Shown piece after piece: positions 59,876 to 64,000 of a stretch of DNA of 64,000 bases. A program made the position numbers and the translations under genes. A model generated the notes under the pieces. That model had not been told where the DNA came from. It saw only the letters and a list, made by a program, of their open reading frames with translations, and did not search any database. Numbering within the stretch: the stretch's first letter is position 1; each line of letters opens with the position of its first letter. Source of the DNA: Microcaldota archaeon (GTDB lineage: Archaea; Micrarchaeota; Micrarchaeia; Micrarchaeales; CABMGC01); NCBI GenBank assembly GCA_027365175.1, contig DAHXNY010000001.1, positions 181,483-245,482 of the forward strand. The letters are read 5' to 3'.

Positions 59876-61716
59876 TGGCATTTAACTACAAAGAATTGGG
59901 ATTCAAGTGCGGACTTGAGATACACCAAAGGCTAGATACCTCAACAAAACTCTTCTGCAGGTGCGGTACCTTTCCTGAAACCGAAGAGCCTATCCTGAAC
60001 GTAGAGAGGTACCAGCGCGCAGTCGCAGGGGAGACCGGCCATGTCGACAGGTCTACGAGTTTCGAAAGCGGCAGGAAGCGTGAATTCAAGTACCGCGTCT
60101 TCAGGAGGACAACATGCCTTGTGGACATAGACGAGGAGCCGCCGCATGGTGCAAGCCAGGAAGCCCTCGAAACTGCCTTGAGGATAGCTGCCTATCTGGA
60201 TACCAATGTGCCTGATGAGATAGAGCCGATGAGGAAGGAGGTAGTGGACGGAAGCAATCCAAGCTCCTTCCAAAGGAGCATGATGATAGGATACGGAGGA
60301 AGACTGGGATTCGGGAAGAATTCGATAGAGATACCCTCCATATTCCTTGAGGAGGAATCGAGCGGAATAGAAGACGCGAAGGGAGAGCTTGCAGTATACA
60401 GGACGGACAGGCTCGGCATACCTCTGATAGAGATAGACACTGCCCCCACTATAGCAAATCCGAAGGAGGCAAAGGAGATAGCCATGCAGATAGGGCTGCT
60501 GCTGAGGCTGAGCGGAAAGGTACAGCGAGGAATAGGCTCGATCAGGCAGGACGTGAATGTCTCGATAAGGAAGGGCACAAGAGTCGAGATAAAGGGTCTG
60601 CAGGAGCTTGACAGGATGGATGCGATAATAGAAAAAGAGGTTGAGAGGCAGGTAAACCTTGTAGAGATAGCCGAGGAGCTTAAGGGCCGCGGGGCATCGG
60701 TAGGAAGGGCAGAGGACCTTACCAGGATATTCGCAAATACCAAATCACAGATAATCTCCAACGGCATAAAGCATAACGGCGTTGTCATAGGCGCAAGGCT
60801 TTCGAAGTTCAAAGGCATGATGGGAAGAGAGATAAACGAAGGGAAGCGCCTGGGTACGGAGATAAGCGATTATGCGAAGAAGGGAGGAGTGAAGGGAATA
60901 ATACACAGCGACGAGAGCATGGAGAAATACAGCATATCTGAAAAGGAGATGAAGGAGCTTGGAAAGGAGCTTAAGCTCTCTGATAATGATTCGTTCATAC
61001 TTATAGCAGCGGATAAGCAGACGGCAGAGAAGGCAATGGAGTACGCCCTGCTCCGCGCTGAGCTCTCCCTGCAAGGGGTTCCTCCTGAGACAAGAGCCGC
61101 AGAGCCGAACTCTGACACTACACGATTCATGCGCCCTCTGCCCGGAGGATCAAGGATGTATCCTGAAACGGATATACTTCCAATAAATCCAGACAAGGAT
61201 GCATACGGGAGGATGGTCAAGAACAAACTGAGCCCCGAGGAGATAAGGGAGGACCTTGAAAAGGATATAGGGAACAAGCAGCTGGCAGAGCAGATGCTCT
61301 GGTCCTACAACTACCAGCTATACACCTATCTTAGGGAAAACACAAAGGTGCAGCCGGGCATAATAGCATCGACTCTTCTGGAGAAGTTCACGGAACTCAG
61401 AAGGAAGGGGATAGGTGTGGATGAGATAAGCAACGAGGCACTGAAGTCGATATTCGAGAGCTATGCAGAAGAGCGGATTACAAAGCTGGGCATAGAGGAG
61501 CTGCTGAAGCTGGTTCCAAAGTCCAGGGCGGAGGTAAGCAGGTGCATAAAGGAAAAGAACCTTGGCAGGATAAGCGGTCATGCTGTAGAAAAATTAGTGA
61601 AGGATAACAAAGGGGCGAATGCTGACGAGACGAGGAACAGGATAATGGCAAAGTACAGGCTTAACGTAGACGGTTCCGAGCTCAATTCTGCTATAAAGAA
61701 GATATTTGGTGGATAA
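59872..61716 (+). CDS. gatE: Glutamyl-tRNA(Gln) amidotransferase subunit E
   Basis: GatE phosphorylates Glu on tRNA(Gln) and amidates it, giving Gln-tRNA(Gln) in archaea that lack GlnRS. The 614-residue protein begins LGFKCGLEIHQRLDTSTKLFCRC, has the kinase-like YQRAVAGETGHVD and DIDEEPPHGAS, the GAD insertion (about 270-400) and the C-terminal YqeY-like helical tail (ISGHAVEKLVKDNKG). It is complete. It overlaps gatD by 4 nt, the usual archaeal arrangement. Confidence 0.97.
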   Translation: MMAFNYKELGFKCGLEIHQRLDTSTKLFCRCGTFPETEEPILNVERYQRAVAGETGHVDRSTSFESGRKREFKYRVFRRTTCLVDIDEEPPHGASQEALETALRIAAYLDTNVPDEIEPMRKEVVDGSNPSSFQRSMMIGYGGRLGFGKNSIEIPSIFLEEESSGIEDAKGELAVYRTDRLGIPLIEIDTAPTIANPKEAKEIAMQIGLLLRLSGKVQRGIGSIRQDVNVSIRKGTRVEIKGLQELDRMDAIIEKEVERQVNLVEIAEELKGRGASVGRAEDLTRIFANTKSQIISNGIKHNGVVIGARLSKFKGMMGREINEGKRLGTEISDYAKKGGVKGIIHSDESMEKYSISEKEMKELGKELKLSDNDSFILIAADKQTAEKAMEYALLRAELSLQGVPPETRAAEPNSDTTRFMRPLPGGSRMYPETDILPINPDKDAYGRMVKNKLSPEEIREDLEKDIGNKQLAEQMLWSYNYQLYTYLRENTKVQPGIIASTLLEKFTELRRKGIGVDEISNEALKSIFESYAEERITKLGIEELLKLVPKSRAEVSRCIKEKNLGRISGHAVEKLVKDNKGANADETRNRIMAKYRLNVDGSELNSAIKKIFGG

Positions 61717-61717
61717 T

Positions 61718-62410
61718 ATGAACTATGAGATAATCGGAAGCAACATGCAGTACCTTAAGGTGAAGTTAAACAAGGGGGAGAAGTTCTACGGTGATTCTGG
61801 AAACTTCGTAAGCAAATCAGACAATGCGGTCATGGAGCCCAAGCTCGCAGGAGGAGTAGTCAGCGCTCTTGAGAGGCACTGGACAGGCGCCACTGCGATG
61901 CTTACCGAGTTCAGCGCAAAGGAGGATAATGCTACCGTCACGCTTTCAGGAATCTATCCCGGGAAGATATATGCGGTTAAGCTTGGGCCAGGAGAGGAGT
62001 TTGTAGCAGAGCACTATGCATTCCTCGCCGCGGATGAGAATGTGAAGATATCTATGGCTGCAGTAAACCTTGGCGCAGCATTCTTCGGAAAAGAGGGCCT
62101 GCTCTTCCAGAAATTCACCGGCCCCGGAGTCGTAGCGATACACGTTGTCGGGGACATAATAGAATACAAGCTTGACGGTACATTCAACATGGAGATAGAC
62201 CCGGGGCATCTTGCGGCCTTTGATGCAGGGGTAAGCTACAAGATAAAGTTTGTAGACAACATTAGGACTGCAATGTTCGGGGGAGTGGGCCTCTTCCTTG
62301 CGACCATGAGCGGGAAAGGAAGGGTCATAACGCACAGCGTCTCAAGGCACAAGCTGACCTATGCGATATACACGGACGGGCTGGATCAGTCCCAGAAAAA
62401 GAAGGGGTAG
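61718..62410 (+). CDS. AIM24 family protein
   Basis: ATG at 61718 (230 residues) follows the gatE stop by 1 nt. The track's 61706 overlaps gatE. The sequence matches the AIM24/TIGR00266 beta-rich family: MQYLKVKLNKGEKFYGDSGNFV, GKIYAVKLGPGEEFVAEHYAFLA, and FFGKEGLLFQKFTGPGVVAIH. Members are widespread, and the mitochondrial one affects inner-membrane organisation. The biochemical role in archaea is unknown. It is part of the gatD-gatE-AIM24-NUDIX transcript. Confidence 0.88.
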   Translation: MNYEIIGSNMQYLKVKLNKGEKFYGDSGNFVSKSDNAVMEPKLAGGVVSALERHWTGATAMLTEFSAKEDNATVTLSGIYPGKIYAVKLGPGEEFVAEHYAFLAADENVKISMAAVNLGAAFFGKEGLLFQKFTGPGVVAIHVVGDIIEYKLDGTFNMEIDPGHLAAFDAGVSYKIKFVDNIRTAMFGGVGLFLATMSGKGRVITHSVSRHKLTYAIYTDGLDQSQKKKG

Positions 62411-62411
62411 G

Positions 62412-62927
62412 ATGCCAAGGCTACTTAGCACAAAGAACTTCTCAGTAAGGGAGGCGCTCTACAGGGTAAAGGGCATACGCAGGAAGTACGAGATAATAAC
62501 CAAGAGCGACACGGTACTGATAATACCTATCCTTAATGACGGCAAGATACTCATGGAGAGGCAGTGGAGGTATCCTGTCGACAGGTATATATACGAACTT
62601 CCAGCAGGCACTGTGGACAAGGGAGAGCCTCCGAAGAGTACAGCCGCAAGGGAGCTCAAGGAGGAGACAGGCTATACTGCAAAGAGCATAAAATTCCTCT
62701 TCAAGGGATATCCTGCCCCAGGACTCATGGACGAGATGATGTACTTCTATCTTGCAACCGGGCTCAAAAAGGGAGCGGCAAGACCGGACAAGGACGAGGT
62801 GATAAGCCTTCATCCGATGACGGTAAGGAAGGCAATCGGCATGGTCAAAGATGGACAGATAGTGGATACGAAGACCATCGCGGCCCTGCTCTATTACTCG
62901 AGCTTCCTGAATACTGCACGCCTGTAA
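62412..62927 (+). CDS. NUDIX hydrolase, ADP-ribose pyrophosphatase-like
   Basis: ATG at 62412 gives 171 residues, 1 nt after the AIM24 stop. The Nudix box GTVDKGEPPKSTAARELKEE and following TGY fit G(x5)E(x7)REUxEExGU exactly. MERQWRYPVDRYIYELPAG is typical of ADP-ribose pyrophosphatases, as are the Ala/Pro after the box (KGYPAPGLMDEMMYFYLA). It probably clears ADP-ribose or a related nucleotide sugar. The 3' end overlaps the convergent metallohydrolase gene by 34 nt. Confidence 0.9.
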   Translation: MPRLLSTKNFSVREALYRVKGIRRKYEIITKSDTVLIIPILNDGKILMERQWRYPVDRYIYELPAGTVDKGEPPKSTAARELKEETGYTAKSIKFLFKGYPAPGLMDEMMYFYLATGLKKGAARPDKDEVISLHPMTVRKAIGMVKDGQIVDTKTIAALLYYSSFLNTARL

Positions 62928-63574
62928 CTGTCATAATTCCTAAGCTCCTTCCTCAGCGTTCTATACTCGGGGCACATCCTCTTTACCTCCTCCCAGAAAG
63001 CATGCGAGTGGTTCAGCTGGCGTGTATGCGCCAGCTCATGGGCAACAACATACTCTGCAATATCGATAGGTATCATGCAGATGTACCTGTTGAACTTGAG
63101 CTCCTTCTTGGAGGAGCAGCTGCCCCATCTGCTGCCCCTGCATATGCCTATGCTGCTGAACTCCATGCCCTTCTCCCCTGCTTTTGAAACAACAATGCCG
63201 GAGACCATGCTTATGCTTCTCTCAGAGAGCCACCTGTCAAGAAGCCTCTCGGCAGAATCCTCGCTCTTAGACCTGAATATTATCACATCGGCATTTGCCT
63301 CTACCGAGTTCCTTGCGGCCCTGTCAAGCAGCGCTATGGACCTCTTCCCGCTGAAGAGTATGGAGTTGGAATCGAACAATCTCTTTGACTCCCTTATGCT
63401 CCTATAATGCTTCTCTATCCACGCCCTGTTCTCCCTTATTATCTGCTCGGCCTTCCTCTCATCCCTTGCAGTCACGACAAGCATGTCTCCCTTGAATCTG
63501 AGATAAGCATTCCTTATATGCGGCTTCTTCATGTACCTGAGCTTTACCTGCTTCCCATCGACAAGTATCTCCAT
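62894..63574 (-). CDS. YgjP-like zinc metallohydrolase (M48-related)
   Basis: The 226-residue protein has the metal site VAHELAHTRQLNHSHAFWEEV (HExxH plus a later His), followed by MCPEYRTLRKEL, as in the YgjP/WLM-like family. The N-terminal beta domain includes VRYMKKPHIRNAYLRFKG-like strands and a helical linker. No membrane segment is seen. Some bacterial members have UTP pyrophosphatase activity, others are presumed peptidases. Substrate here is unknown. It lies 3 nt after aIF5B on the same strand. Confidence 0.88.
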   Translation of the reverse strand: MEILVDGKQVKLRYMKKPHIRNAYLRFKGDMLVVTARDERKAEQIIRENRAWIEKHYRSIRESKRLFDSNSILFSGKRSIALLDRAARNSVEANADVIIFRSKSEDSAERLLDRWLSERSISMVSGIVVSKAGEKGMEFSSIGICRGSRWGSCSSKKELKFNRYICMIPIDIAEYVVAHELAHTRQLNHSHAFWEEVKRMCPEYRTLRKELRNYDSYRRAVFRKLE

Positions 63575-63577
63575 GGC

Positions 63578-64000
63578 TCACTTCGCCCTCTCTATGTCAT
63601 AGATCCTGTCAAGAAGCACGCGCTCCTCCTCACTGAGCAGTTCGGGCTTCTTGAACCTGAGGACGCTTATGCTCTCATCATTCATGAAGGTATAGAGTAT
63701 GTCATTGTCCTTTATCTGCCTGCCGAAGGTTATGTCCTCTATGGAGATCGCTACGCTCTCCCCCTTCACCACCTGCGCCTTGTTTATCCCGTTGTCCTGC
63801 ACCTCCCTTATCCTTCCTATCACATCCCCGTTATCCTTCATCAGGAGGTAAGAGGGCTTTATCCTTCCGGCCATAACCTCCACTCCGAAGACCGCAGGAT
63901 GGCTTATCCTGAAGCATGAGTTCGGAAGCACCCTGGCCATTCCCGGGAAGGTCACATGCTTCTCATATCCCTCCTTCTCAACGGCCTTCTCATTATCGAC
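63578..64000 (-). CDS. infB: Translation initiation factor aIF5B (IF-2), C-terminal part
   Basis: The frame continues to the window edge (EKAVEKEGYEKH precedes the track's GTG at 63955), so the 5' part is outside. The visible 140 residues are domain IV: ISHPAVFGVEVMAGRIKPSY, then MKDNGDVIGRIREVQDNG and the final helix region LSEEERVLLDRIYDIERAK. They bind the acceptor end of initiator tRNA. The archaeal/eukaryotic form is indicated by the long C-terminal helical tail. The GTPase domain cannot be seen here. Confidence 0.9.
   Translation of the reverse strand, partial: VDNEKAVEKEGYEKHVTFPGMARVLPNSCFRISHPAVFGVEVMAGRIKPSYLLMKDNGDVIGRIREVQDNGINKAQVVKGESVAISIEDITFGRQIKDNDILYTFMNDESISVLRFKKPELLSEEERVLLDRIYDIERAK

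Overview
The window is chromosomal DNA from an archaeon, most likely a small-genome DPANN lineage of the Micrarchaeota/ARMAN type. The archaeal calls rest on PCNA, the RFC large subunit, Rpo6 (RpoK), GatD/GatE, fibrillarin, Trm1, RNase P component 4, D-aminoacyl-tRNA deacylase DtdA, geranylgeranyl reductase, two-subunit PheRS, aIF5B and RtcB. The ARMAN-like assignment is weaker. It rests on a short intron in the T-loop of a tRNA, many short signal-anchored Thr/Ser-rich surface proteins, and the style of a class III pilin-like N-terminus. Many genes have a TATA-like box about 25-35 nt before the start codon and no leader, and neighbouring genes often overlap by a few bases.

Layout: 1-6 kb has the 5' part of an Lhr-type helicase, a response regulator with a degenerate GGDEF domain and a soluble GAF/PAS histidine kinase. 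6-22 kb has RNA processing and modification genes (fibrillarin, RtcB, Trm1, RNase P component 4), tRNA-Leu(CAA), PCNA, DtdA, surface proteins and an HTH-grpE-dnaK-dnaJ heat-shock cluster. 22-28 kb has acylphosphatase, a pilin-like LamG protein, a beta-CASP RNase, a GT4 glycosyltransferase, uL15 and uL30.

28.87-33.05 kb is an inserted element of 4,151 bp. It has perfect 127-bp inverted repeats and a 14-bp direct repeat that overlaps the 3' end of tRNA-Glu(CTC). It carries a DDE transposase, a Thr-rich surface protein, a small membrane protein, a decayed reading frame, a 5'-truncated IS200/IS605 TnpA and an FkbM-type methyltransferase with a G9 tract.

33-43.7 kb returns to core genes: RFC-L, PheT/PheS, signal peptidase and SMC. 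43.9-48.1 kb is a compact six-gene operon ending in a VirB4/HerA-type ATPase. The two small membrane proteins just before it resemble VirB2 and VirB3 in size, topology and order, so this is the best candidate for a poorly described DNA-transfer or pilus system. A winged-helix gene and the remnant of a RelE/ParE-type toxin follow.

48.7-64 kb holds lipid genes (geranylgeranyl reductase, CDP-alcohol phosphotransferase), Rpo6, a GT2, IleRS, a tRNA methylthiotransferase, two pairs or singles of lineage-specific genes, the GatD-GatE-AIM24-NUDIX operon, a YgjP-like metallohydrolase and the 3' end of aIF5B. I found no CRISPR array, rRNA gene or clear replication origin.
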